Numbered from the stretch's first letter, positions 34,755-45,562 are shown. The stretch: DNA of 64,000 nucleotides from Bilabrum cf. latius (GCA_965178125.1 OZ237737.1:1666238-1730237); one strand, 5' to 3'. The notes: a model not told the origin generated them from the sequence alone. Numbers and translations are program-made.

Positions 34755-37700
34755 TTAACCATCAGAGTCATCCTCAGGCTTGATTTCAGGGCCATGGGTG
34801 GGCTTTGGCGGCTTCAGCACGCGAGGGCTGCTTCCTGGGCTGCTGGCAGCGGAGCCCCCCCCGTCGCTCGACACAGTGCGCACCCTGACTCGCAGTGGCT
34901 TGCTCCCTGGCTTGGGCGCGGGCTTCAGGCCGCGGGTGTTGCCTGATGAACCGCCCTGACTACTCGTGCCTTCCCGTCGCGGTACTCTCCTGGGCTTGGG
35001 TTTGGGCTTCGGTATCGCAGCGGTGGAGGGGGCTGCCTTTGTGCTGGGCTTGGGCTTGGGCATTGACCTGGGCTTGGGCTTGGGCTTGGGCTTGGGCTTG
35101 CCAGCGGTCCCAGCCTCGAACTCTAGCTTGGGTTCGAGGGGCTTCGGCGCATCCACGCGTGCCTCGGCGCGTGCAGTATCCCCTTTGCTCTAGCCTGCAC
35201 TCGGCACGTCATCCAAAGCGCCGCCCGTGCCCCTGCCCCTTGGTGACATCGGCTGCAGAGCAGAGAGGGTCTGCCTCCGCTGCTGCACCGCGGACTGCAG
35301 GCCGGCATACCGGGCCATCTGCGCCCTCACAGTGGCCAGCAGCTGCCGCACGCCCGCCAGCTGGGCCTCGTACTCGGCCTTCTGCTCCTCCAACCGCCCC
35401 TCCAGCGCCTTGATCTCCCCCGCCCGCCGCCGCTCCGCCTCCTCCAGCCGGGTCTGCAGGTTGCTTGCCCGCGCGCGCTCCATCGCGAGCTGTCCCGCAA
35501 GCACCACTCGATCCCCACCACTGGCCTCTTGCCTAGCTGTGGAGGATCCGTCTGCCGCGGGGTGCTGCGAGGGCGAGGCCTCATCGGCTCGTGCCGCTTC
35601 CATCAGGTCCTGCAGCTGGGCTTTTACCCGCTTCAGCTCCTGCTCCATGCGAGAGTGAGACGTCTTCAGCATGGAGCTGCGCGTGGCAATCTTGCCCGCT
35701 GCCTGCCGCTCCTCCTCGGCCTTCTACCTGGCAGCGGCCAGCTGCTTCTCCACCCGACTCACCCGCCGCACGATGGCCCCCCTGAGAGCGTTCAACTCCT
35801 GCAGCTGCACCTCGGCGAGCTCAGCTGGCTGCTTCTGGAGGAGCAGCTGCTTCATAATGCCCGCGGCATCGCCCATCATGCTGTCGCTGCGACGCATGCG
35901 CGACGGGCCTCTGCTCGCCACCTCAGCCGCAGTCGCAGAAGCAGACGCAAGAGCTCCATCCACGCTCCCGCTCCCCTCGGCGCCGCTGCCAGTGCGCGTG
36001 CGGGTGGTTGACCCGGACCCCTGCTCCACGGACACCCCCACCTCCACCCCCGCACTCGGCGTGGGTCCCACCTCCAGCTTGCGAGAGAACGACACGGACC
36101 TGGCCCGTTCCGAGGGGCTCGCGGCTGCTGCTGCCCCGGGCATGGCGGGGGAGAGCGGTGACATGGGAGCCTCGCGGGGGCTGCCTGGAGCAGACGAGGC
36201 TTCGGAGGGCGAGGACAGGTGCTCCTTGCCGCCCCTCTTGTGCTTCGAGGAGCTGCCCTTCAGAACGGACCCGGTCCGCAGCTTCTCGGCGAGTCCGCGC
36301 ATGCGCCTGATGAGACGCACCTGCTGCTCCTTAGTCTATTGCTCTTCCTCCTTCTACTACTCCACTGCGCCCCCGCTTTCGTCTGCATCGCATGTTTCCT
36401 GTGCCTCCTTTTGGCGAGCCTCAAGTAGCTCGAGCTCGAGCTGCTTGGACTTGGATGCGGCCTCTACCTCGATCTCCTCCCGACGGTGCTTCTCGTCCTC
36501 TAGTTGCCCAATGAGCTTGAATTTGGCGTCTTTCTCGTCCTGCAGCTCGCCCTGCATACGGCTCGCTCTTTCCTCAGCAGCTCGCAGCTGCTTCGAAAGA
36601 TCGCTGGCTCGTTGCTCGTGCCGCCTGCTCTCCTTCACCAACTCGCTGGCTCGCTCCCTGTGCCCAAGCAGCTCCTATTCCAGGGCAGCAGCCCTCTTGC
36701 TTGCATCCGCGGCTTCATTGCGCGCCCTCCCCGCCTCGGCCCGAGCGCTGGCCAGGGCCTCCTCCCCCGCGCTCTCCTGCCTCTCCTCCACCCGCCGCAG
36801 CTCGTCGCTGTGCCGCTCCTGGGCCCTCTGCAGCGCGCGCTCTGCCTCCACTGCTCGTTTGGTGGCAGCAGATGCCTCGCTGCGGGCAGTCTACAGCTCG
36901 CCGCGGGCCGTTGCCAGCGCGGCCGACTGCAGGGCGGCCTCGGCCTTGGCAGAAGCGATCTCGTCTGTCTGCTCCAGCTCCCTGCGGTGGGCCTCGTCCG
37001 CCCGTCGACTCAGCTCCTTGCGGCTGGTCTCGCGGGCTTCGTTCAGCTCCTCACGGGTCCCCTGCAGCCGGGCCGTCACCTGTGCCAGCTCTGCCTGCAG
37101 CGAGCCCACTTCCGCCTTGGCCGCTGCAGCATCGCGCGCAGCTCGCCGCGCCTGTTCCTCTCCTTCCTCCCGGTCCGTGCGGGCCGCTGCCAATTCTGCC
37201 CTCGCAGAGTGTGCCTCTGCCCTTGCCCTACCCGCGGCAGACTCGGCTGCTTCCTTCTGCTCGTCGCACCTTGCCGCCTGCTCCTGCGCTCGCCTTGCTC
37301 GGGAGTCGGCGCTCTCCAGCCGGGCCCGGAGCGCGGCAAGCACCCGAGGCGCAGCCTCTTTGGCCTCTGCTGCAGACACGGGGGGATCAACCGGCAGAGG
37401 GTCGCCCCCTTCTCCGGCCGTGGCATGGATCGAGGTGAGGGTGAGCCAGAGAGACACCACAACATCCTTTTGCGCTGACGCGGATGTTTTGAATCTGGCA
37501 GCAGCAGCGCCTGCGCTCCTTGCGTTCTGCTCCGCATCCTTCCTCATTGCGTCATATCGCTGCTTCTCCACCTCGACAGATTTCGCCCGCTCTTCCGCCT
37601 TTGCTCGTGCGGCGCACGTCTACGTGATGGCTAGCTTGGCAGCTTGCAGCTCCTCCTATGCTTCGGCAACCTGCTCCCGCAGCTCCTGCAGTTCAATCAC

Positions 37701-38019
37701 TACAAGCATTGTGGTTTTGAAAATGGCATAGACGCGCGCCGGAGGGCGTCTGAATGCAATATAATGGGATTCAAGCACTTACCCTAATTTCGCTGTCTTC
37801 GATGTGGCCCACCTGGCTCCGCATCTTGTCCCGCCCAACACTTGCTCCGGAATGTGGTGGACCTGAAAGTGTTGCTAGCTAGTCGCCCATCTCTGCTAAC
37901 ATTTGGTACGCCTGCCGTAGCTCTGACTAGGATTCCTACAGGTGCCTCTTGCTTGTCTGCAGCTCGTGCTCCAAGCTACTTATAACCGAAGAGACCGCCT
38001 GCTTCCGAATGCCTTGCAT
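34755..38019 (-). CDS. Long coiled-coil protein with Lys-Pro repeat tail
   Basis: Exons 38019-37783 and 37685-34755, with a 97-nt intron (GTAAGT...CTGCAG, phase 0); 1055 residues. The start ATG 38019 follows an in-frame TAA. Residues 1-400 are heptad-rich coiled coil (LEHELQTSKRHL, REQVAEA-TAG-EELQAAKLA, RRELEQTDEIASAKAE). A Ser/Pro/Gly linker (SSPSEASSAPGSPREAP) follows, then a second coiled coil (ELKRVKAQLQDLMEAARADE) and a basic KPKPKPKPRSMPKPKP tail ending at TAA 34755. Twelve TAGs are in frame, including VE-TAG-TAG-KEEEQ-TAG-TKEQQ, where Gln fits well. I do not recognise the family; a cytoskeletal or basal-body scaffold is plausible. It is one of few genes here that ends in TAA. Confidence 0.72.
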
Positions 38020-38336
38020 GATTTAATGCCCGCTACAGCAATCCGGGCTCTACTATTTCGATCCGACTCAAAAAATGCTGCAGGATCGTTCGTTCAACAA
38101 GAAATCGCGACAGGACGCATTCGAAATCCAAGCGACAAGTCTTTAAAATACGAATAGTTCGCGAGGCTATTAGATGCTCGCACGTTTCGCAACACACGTA
38201 CCTAGTTGTACAGATCCAGTAAAAAAAAATGGCTTCTTATTAGTGCCACCGTGCACTGCACAATCCACCAACTCCAAAATTTATGGAAAGAACTGGCATA
38301 TTTGAGCTGCAAAGTATAGAATTATCAGTTTGAATC

Positions 38337-38933
38337 ATGCGAGCTGTGCTGCAGATCGTGTCGAGAGCGAGCGTTTCTGTTGGTGGCAAGGTAGTGGGCA
38401 GTATAGGCCCCGGCATCATGGCTTTGATCGGCATTCGAGACGACGATACCGATGACGATCGCTCATGGATTGTCTCAAAAGTATGCACTGGCAAGTACTT
38501 CTAGCTGCCGGACGGAACACCGTGGCGCGTGAACGTAAAGGATGCGGGCGGCAAGGTTCTGCTTGTATCTCAGTTTACGCTCTACGCTTCGATGAAAAAG
38601 ACGAGGCCGGACTTTAGAGCAGCTCAGAAAGGAGACCACGCGGTCGAAACGTTTGACACAGTAGTCCGAGAGGTAGACGAGTTCATGGGGAAGGATTCTG
38701 ATGGTGAATCTCGCGTTGAAACCGGCGAATTCGGAGCAAACATGAGTGTTGAGCTCGCGAGCGAGGGTCCAGTGACCATTGTATTGGATTCAAGAGATCG
38801 GAAAGGGCCACGGCCAGCAGGCGCCCCTCCTTCCGAAGACTCTGGGCCGAGCAAGCCAGGAGACGGAGCTGCCACTGGCGGCGCAGGTGGTAAATCTGCC
38901 GCTGTAAGTGCGGAGGCAGCGAAGCCATAGTAA
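38337..38933 (+). CDS. DTD1: D-aminoacyl-tRNA deacylase
   Basis: Trans-editing enzyme that hydrolyses D-aminoacyl-tRNAs (and Gly-tRNA-Ala). The frame starts at ATG 38337 (MRAVLQIVSRASVSVGGKVV) and has the DTD hallmarks IGPGIMALIGI, LLVSQFTLYA and the Gly-cisPro type GPVTIVLDS. The in-frame TAG at 38502-38504 (GKYF-TAG-LPDGTPW) divides the conserved fold into two, so it must be sense. A second TAG (38928-38930) is followed immediately by TAA, giving 198 residues with a Gly/Ala-rich C-terminal extension of about 45 residues beyond the usual end. Convergent with the YbaK-like gene, 67 bp apart. Confidence 0.93.
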
Positions 38934-39000
38934 TGAAAAAAGGTTAGTGAATTATGTGTGCCAGCACTGCACGCAGGCTGTCCCCAGCAGAGCTGCTGAT

Positions 39001-40014
39001 TCAGGTAGAGCTGCTGAATCGGCCAAGAGCCACAGTACCATCGGCGGTAACCAATGGCACCGGTAGCACGCCCTCGATTCCAGTCCCGCGGAGGCCCCGC
39101 AACTTCTCGGCGGCCTGGCGCAGGGCCACTCGCGCCGCCGCACTGCTAGGCTCGGAACCAGCTGCCCCGCCCTACTCCTACTCCTATTTCTCCTCCTCCC
39201 GACCATCGCGCCCGCGGGTCTCCATCATTGCGATATCAAGCAAGTCGGATACTGGCAGTCCCAGGGCGCTCAACGTGCGTAGGCCGCAGTTGAAGTTCAC
39301 CACGGGGCCTTGGGCGAATAGCGAGGCGTCGAACAGAGTGCGCACTGCAGCTGGAGCCGGTGCAGCATCCTGCAGCGGTGCTCCGGAGCTACTGGCAGTA
39401 GTGCTGCATGCAAGGGTGTTAGTTGCAGCAGTGGCTCTAGTCGTGCGGTACCCTGGGAAAGACCTCGCAATTGGAGGAACCGCGCCCGGTACGCACCCAG
39501 TCACAGCGTACACTTCGTCTACGCCTGCCATCTTTGCCTTGCTTGATCCCAAAAATTTACGAACGAGCTTCCAGTCCAACTTCTTCGTCGCGGATAAGAC
39601 ACACAGAGCCCATGGGAATGCCTAACCCTAATCGCCGGCTTTTTTTGACGGGATGCGTACTAGCATGGCTTTTGCCCCGGATGCTAGAGGAACGCCGCGA
39701 ACGCTGGCACTCTCAGCTGATGTTCTTGTGGGGAGGTGGGACATGAACTGGACGTTGACCCCGGTCTCCTTGAAGAGAGCCTTGAGACGCAGGGACGTGG
39801 CGACATCAGTTTCGGCTGATTCAACCTCGTCTGCGCGTTTTGATTTTGTGTCAATCAATTTGTGCGGATTGCTGGTAACTGCAAGGGTTGCCCTATCGAA
39901 CTGCTGCTTGAAAGCTAACTGCAGGACGCGTGTTTCCTGCAGCAGGCTGCCGGCAGTGACTACGCACCTTCGGCCTGAGAGGCACCCTTCCATCCAACGC
40001 GACGTCTTATGCAT
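39001..40014 (-). CDS. YbaK/ProX-type aminoacyl-tRNA editing domain protein
   Basis: Free-standing trans-editing domain that clears mischarged tRNAs (Cys-tRNA-Pro or Ala-tRNA-Pro in characterised members). A single 337-residue frame runs from ATG 40014 to TGA 39001 and crosses five TAGs. YbaK-like elements include TDVATSLRLKALFKETGVNV, ASVRGVPLASGAKAMLVR, LDWKLVRKFLGSSKAKM (lysine of the active site region), YAVTGCVPGAVPPIARSFPG and VNFNCGLRTLSALGL. A 35-residue Ala/Thr/Ser insert splits the last two. TAGs at GD-TAG-G-TAG-AF and at EEK-TAG-E-TAG-E-TAG-GG are compatible with Gln. The C-terminal tail after residue 275 is not part of the family. The N-terminal 60 residues are less certain. Confidence 0.78.
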
Positions 40015-40223
40015 GGTGCACAATGGTGTAAACAGCACAGGCCCGGTCCTAGAGCATCCTTGCGAAGTGGAAAAGGTACTTTGGCCCATCCTGCCGGTCG
40101 AGAAAGCGAGCTGGCCGTGGTGGCGGTTGCAACCTTTGGTTCAAGAAGAAGATTAAAATCTTTGGTTCCTGGGCTGTGCGCTATTCGTGACTGCCAGCAC
40201 GTCTAGCGAACGAAACATTCGCA

Positions 40224-41513
40224 ATGCGTTCGATGCTGTTGCTGTTCTCTGCAATATGTGCTGTGCAGGGCGCTCCAAATTGCGTGATGACCCAGACAGA
40301 CCTGAACGGGCACCCTCACTATGCCAACAACCCTCCATTTCCCCTTCCGACGCCAACGTTTGGTGGGCCCCAGCAGTGCCCAATGCTGCAAGGAAATGGC
40401 TGTTGCAGCCCAGCACAGCAGGAGTCGCTAGCTCTGTTTGCCCATTCGCTGGTTGCAAACTTCGGCACCCCTTCCACTGGAGGTCAGAGATTCCGTAGCT
40501 AGCTCAAAAGGTTTGAATCGCGTGCGCGGTGAATCTAAGCTTTACTGTGTCCTCCTTTATGTGTGTTCGCAGGCTGTGAGGCTTGCGGCCAGAATCTAAT
40601 GCGGTTTTTTTGCTCCTTCGTGTGCTCGCCCATTCAGGCGTACCATCTTCAACCGGTAGGCTACAGAAATGCGACTGTCAATGGAAAGCGGTACGAAGTC
40701 CTGCACGCCAATATCCATGTCGATAGGCACTGGGCTTGTGGCCTTACTGCTTCTTGTCGTGGAACTGTTCCAGCTGAGAGTGTGTCGGCTATGCAGCACT
40801 GCCAGTCATTCTTCCAATACGTCAGTGAACAAGGTGCTCCACATGGGTTTACGTTCGACATTGTGTATCACGATGGACCGCCGTACTCTGGCGCAAACGA
40901 AACCAATCGCCCGTACGTTGCCCCAACCCCGTCGCCGGCCGCGAGCGCAGCCCTAGAAGGTCGGTCCAGCAGGATGGTTGATGTCGAGGCGCAGGGCACC
41001 GCGACTGGTGGCAGCGGCTACCTCGTGTAGGAAGCAGGATTGAATATGGGTCCTGGGTGGGAGGATACTGAGGGCAGACAGGCTTGGCGGGAGAGCCTTG
41101 GCCGTGCCGGCGGCGCCGGCAAGCGGTCGCCGGTGCCCGAAGCGCTGTCGGCTACTCCTCCCCCGGCTCCTGAAGGCGGGTACAGGGCGTTCAGGCCGCC
41201 GTACGACAACTGCTGCAACTTCGTCCCGGTAGATATCACGACGTGGGTCCCGCAGAGTCCATCCAACATCACGTGTGGTGCAGCCACTTGCTACGGCATG
41301 CAGTCTGGGGAGCAGTGCTTCGACAACAAGGACCCACCCGCCGGCCACAACGCGCTTCCATCCCTGAAGAAGCTGATCTCCAACAAGCCTGGCGTCATGT
41401 TTGGTTTGAACTGGAAGCCGGTTGCCGGTGCCTATGGTGCTGTAGTCGCCGTCGCTGTGGTACTCGTCGGCGTTGCAGTGTACCGCAGCGCGGTAGGAGC
41501 CGATGGGGCCTGA
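40224..41513 (+). CDS. NPC1 N-terminal-domain-only membrane glycoprotein
   Basis: Exons 40224-40482 and 40573-41513 with a 90-nt intron (donor G/GTCAGA, acceptor TTCGCAG); 399 residues, TGA stop. A signal peptide (MRSMLLLFSAICAVQGAPNC) leads into an NPC1-type sterol-binding domain with paired cysteines (CPMLQGNGCCSPAQQESLALF, GCEACGQNLMRFFCSFVCSP, QAYHLQPVGY). After a Pro-rich linker containing TAG 41028-41030, further Cys-rich sequence (CCNFVPVDITTWVPQSPS, CGAATCYGM, CFDNKDPPAG) ends in one transmembrane helix (GAYGAVVAVAVVLVGVAVYR) and a very short tail. There is no sterol-sensing domain or other multi-span region, so this is a type I protein, not full NPC1. Sterol or lipid binding in the endolysosomal lumen is inferred. 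Confidence 0.8.
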
Positions 41514-41612
41514 GATGCAGGGTCAGATGAGGCGCCGAGTGTGGCCTCAGTAGCGTCACTGCATACATTATTTCATGCTCAACAGTACAGTGCCGCAAAA
41601 ATGTCCTGAATC

Positions 41613-44600
41613 TCATGCGATGTCGAGAGCTCGCCCCCACCCGACGTCGTATCCAGCCTCAGTGGTTCTCACAGGGGGCGATACGTGCCGCGCTTCTCCA
41701 GCACGGGCCGCCTGCGTTGCTGGCTCCCCGGTATTGACTGCCCACTAAATGGCCCGACCCACCATCGCAAAATCGTCTTCATCAACCAAACCCCCGATAA
41801 TTTCTTCTGCTTGCGCGCCACCCGCGATCTGCACATCGTCCTCGTCCGTCCAAGCCCCGCCTTCACCACTCACTACTGCTAGAAACGAGTCATCTCGATC
41901 AGCATCCGGCTGCTGTACGATCATAACTGCGCGCTCCCGCACCTATGCAGCCCACGCAGACACCTTGTCCTGCGTGAATTTCCCTTCCTTCTCTGGGCCT
42001 TCAGGTGACGCTGCTGTGAGGTGCTTCCCAACCGAGATTGCATCATCGATGCCACGCTGTACACCTGTTGACTTCGCGGCTGTTGACGGCGCATGGTCCC
42101 CCGCTCCACGTCTGCGTGCCGGGGTTGCTGCCCCAGACTCAACCGCGTGGCCTTCCCTGCGATGCTTGCCAACCGCAGCCTCGGTGCCGTTGTTGCCAGG
42201 CTCACTCTTCGGCGATCCAACATCGGGCTTGTCCGCGTCACTGCTGTCCAACGTTCTATCAAATAGCATGCGACGAACTGCACCATCCACGCCGGCAGCC
42301 TGTTTAGATGGCGTTGGGAAAACCAGCTGCTTCCGAATACCGTCCGCTGCCGCATGGCTCAGCACCATGTTGCTCAAGGTCGTTGCAGAATCGTCCTGGT
42401 GCGGCCAATTCTGTGCCTACTGCGTCGCTGGCTAGGCCCCGCGCATCGCTGTTGGTTCGATGCAGGAAGCTTCCGCGTCAAAGCTGGAGTTGCTATGCAG
42501 AACGGCCGCGGAAGCCGTGTGTGCTTGCAGACGAGCTCGACGGCGGTGGCCTGCGCTTCTGGTATCGGCCGTGGGTATGACACCGGCAATGCGGGCTTCC
42601 GTAGCCACCTGCCACCGGATAGGCACAGGCACATGAGTGCCTCCGCGCGACCGGTTGTCATGTTCTAGTGGAACTCGGCTTGCTTGCCTGAGTCGCGGTG
42701 CCGCTGTGGACGGCTACCTGGCGCGAGCAGGGGCAAATGGCCTGGGCAAGGCCCGGCCAGCCAGGACTGGAATGAGCGAAGTGGAGTCTTCAAGTTTGCT
42801 TGAGCTGCTCCTGTCAAGCTGAAAAGTCGGTTGCTTGCCCTAGCCGGATGGAGTCTGTGCAATGGGTGGGCCTCGTCCCATGGAGTGGACCAGTCGAGTT
42901 CGAGACACGGTTGGTTCCGCGGAGGATGCCCGTCTTTCGCGTCTCAAATCGTGACCAGAGCTTGCTGCCCGGTTTTGTGAGGCGCTAGCCAGACCCCTCT
43001 TTCGGAGCACCGCGAGCGCTGCACTCCTGCCCCTGCGCTCAACGGATCGAGCCTTCCGTACATGAGCCTCGCGACGACCAGAGCTTGAGCTGGGTGGTCT
43101 CCGGCGAGTCCGCAGAGCAGTGCTTCGTGGCCTGGCGTGCATTTCCTGCTCGGTTCCACGACCAGCCTATCGCTAGCGCCGAGCTGCAGCGCACGCCAGC
43201 ATGTGCACGCGTCTATCTGCCTCGACCGTGAAGCGTCTCCCGCAGGCCGGACAGTCGGGCACCTGGACAAACTTCTCTGCAGGGGTGTGCTAAACCCGAC
43301 GCGGTGCAGACTCAAACACTGCGCGCTTGCGAATGAATACCGACTCACAAACAGACTCGTGTTTGTCTAGCCGCCCTTCCGCAAAATGTCTCCCGCAGTG
43401 CTTGCACGTGTGTGGGTCTGGTGCCACATCCCGCGGAGTGCGAATGGAGCGCTGCCTATGGCCAGCTTGTTTCCCATTAGTTCTAGGTCGTCTGAAGGGA
43501 ACTCGTTTAGAAACAGCTGGTTCTGATCCATCTTTTGTGGGGTCGCTAGTGTGTGCTGCTGCAGAGACGTTTGCACCTGTGGCGCCTTGCTCGCCCAGAC
43601 TCGCAGACTCTACCCCCAGCTCTCTGTTTTCGGAGACGGAGCCGCCTCCATTTCCGTTGCGGCCCACTGGTACCAGCGCCTAGAGGTGCTTGAATGCGGC
43701 AATCACGCTTGTGCTTCCGCTGCTGATGTCGCACTGGTCAGCTGCAAGTTTCGGTTGCACTGCCGATCGTCCGTGAGCCGGCCCCTCTAGCGGAGAACCT
43801 GCATGTTCACCACTAGCGGTAGTTGAAGACACCGACTTGGCCTCTGTGCCAATGGGCTAGGAATCTTCGCCGGAGATGGCCCCAGCAGAACCATGGCTTT
43901 GTCGCGCTGCACCGGATGGCTGTCCTCCGCACTGCTGCATCCCTACCCCGCGCCGATCCACCACTGGCATTGGGGCGGGCATACTGCTTGGATGTTTTGT
44001 TTCAACCGAGACTGGCTAGTCCTGCTCCTTTGTATCGCGCGCAGAACCTGCGGTTTGATCCTAGTCAGGATGCCCGCGAAGCTCCGAGCTGTATGTACCG
44101 CGGCATGGGATGAGCCTGGGATCCACCCCGGCAGGCGGCTCCCACTGAGGAACTCGGTATGCGTGGCGATAGTAGTACAGCCTGCCAGATGGTGAGAATG
44201 CCGACCGCCACTGCGAAGCCATGGCTTGCATCGCCTCAGTCCTGTGCTGCAGCGCTGCCAGCTCGCTGCTTGTATCCCACGCAGAGATGGCAGATGATGA
44301 TTCTTCCACGGCGTCATGTGTGCCCTGAACTACTCCCTCATCCTTAACGTGAGGATTGGCTGCAGTTGCCGCAGAAACCTGAGCTGCATGAGCACCACCA
44401 GCGGGCCGGTTGCTCGCTGCTGATTTCCTCTTGTATCGCAATCGCCTCTACTACGCACGCAGCTCGCTCCCAAGAGTATTTAAGGATACATTGGTACATA
44501 TTCCAGCATCAAATTGCTATTGCAGGGATTCTTTAGTCTGCTCCATCGAATCTTGTCGCAGACCGACCCGTTCAGACAGCATCCGTCCGTTTGCACCATC

Positions 44601-44789
44601 CGAAGAGCCGTTTGAGTCCGCGTGCTCACTTGCTTCTACATAACAGTAATCTTTCCTTATTTCAATGTGGCTTGCAATGCTGTCGTCTAGCATCCCATGA
44701 TAATCCGGGACACTAGCTCGGCCGAGCTGGGACGCATGCATTCGAACGGTACCAGCTCCAACTAACACATCAAGGTAGCCGTCGGCCAT
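41613..44789 (-). CDS. WW-like and double ZC2HC1-type zinc-finger protein
   Basis: One uninterrupted 1058-residue frame from ATG 44789 (MADGYLDVLVGAGTVRMHAS) to TGA 41613, containing about 16 TAGs, some adjacent (LRA-TAG-TAG-RRLRYKRK). A WW-like segment (QWRSAFSPSGRLYYYRHAYR followed by VPQWEPPAG) lies near residue 200. Two C2HC fingers of the ZC2HC1 type follow: CKHCGRHFAEGRLDKHESVC with the trailing RKRAVFES, and CPACGRRFTVEADRRVHMLAC, near residues 465-535. The rest is disordered Ser/Arg- or Asp-rich sequence, with a possible folded C-terminus (DKVSAWAA-TAG-VRERAVMIV). ZC2HC1 proteins occur in ciliated organisms but their role is unclear. Head to head with TMEM138. Confidence 0.75.
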
Positions 44790-44810
44790 GGGAATGAATC
44801 CACACGAATT

Positions 44811-45554
44811 ATGGAACGCAACCCGAACAGCAGACGCACAATGCTACGGCCACGACAGTCGGTGAGAGACGGCGAAAGTTCAAACAATGTCTTGGAATTA
44901 CGGAACCGACACAGGCAGTGCGCGGCGCCATGGTCGTTGCTGTTGGGCGTGCAAACCTTGCACGGCAGCATGAACGGCGTGAACGACTACTTCGAAGAGG
45001 CGGACCAGCAAAAGTGTTCATATTTGGTTAAGTCCTGGATTATACTTGTATTTCTTCTGTTTGACCTGTTGCTATCAGCAACAACAGACTACGACCCATC
45101 CCGTCTTATCGGTGACATTTAGCCTCTTGTGCAAACTGGAGTGCAGCTACTTCTTCTTATCTGCGTGTCAGTCATGTTTTTCTTGATGATATCGGCAACA
45201 TATCCATTTCGGGTGGGCCTCATCTCTGCCCTTGGCCCGGAGTTGCGGTTTCTGCAAGTGTCTCTTGGTATCTACTGGCTTGTGCTCCTAGCTTACGCTG
45301 GAGTCAAGGTGCCACTGGTACTTGGCGACACAGATGAAGTGTATAAGCTGTACGATAGCGTACCCTTTGCCATCGTTTCAGTCGTGTAGAAGCTTGCAGC
45401 TTTAGTGATGTACGCTGGTGCGATTGATGCCCTGCTCCGGTTGGGGGAGCCCAGGTTCTATGAACGAAGGGAATGGACCAGAAATGCAGATGTCAAGAGA
45501 GCACTTGCAAGGCTCAATGAATAGCGAGCCCAGGGCATTGCTGGGCCTCTGTGA
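44811..45554 (+). CDS. TMEM138: Transmembrane protein 138 homolog (ciliary)
   Basis: Multi-span membrane protein needed for ciliogenesis (Joubert syndrome gene in humans). The frame from 44811 to TGA 45552-45554 gives 247 residues; an internal ATG at 44970 would give 194, closer to the usual 160. Four hydrophobic segments are visible (SWIILVFLLFDLLLSATT, VQLLLLICVSVMFFLMI, SLGIYWLVLLAYAGVKV, LAALVMYAGAIDALL), followed by the family tail RLGEPRFYERREWTRNADVK. Three TAGs are in frame (45120-45122, 45387-45389, and near 45523). The middle one aligns without gaps to a Gln of human TMEM138 (VFQRLAAV against VV-TAG-KLAAL, with RLG at the same spacing), recalled from memory. The stop is TGA. Confidence 0.87.
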
Positions 45555-45562
45555 GGCACTCG

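Noticed and set aside
42374-42661. Apparent frame break in the WW/ZC2HC gene near 42.4-42.7 kb
   Set aside because: A recount of the bases shows a single frame from 44789 to 41613 (3177 bp, divisible by three); the 42374-42661 frame is a shadow.
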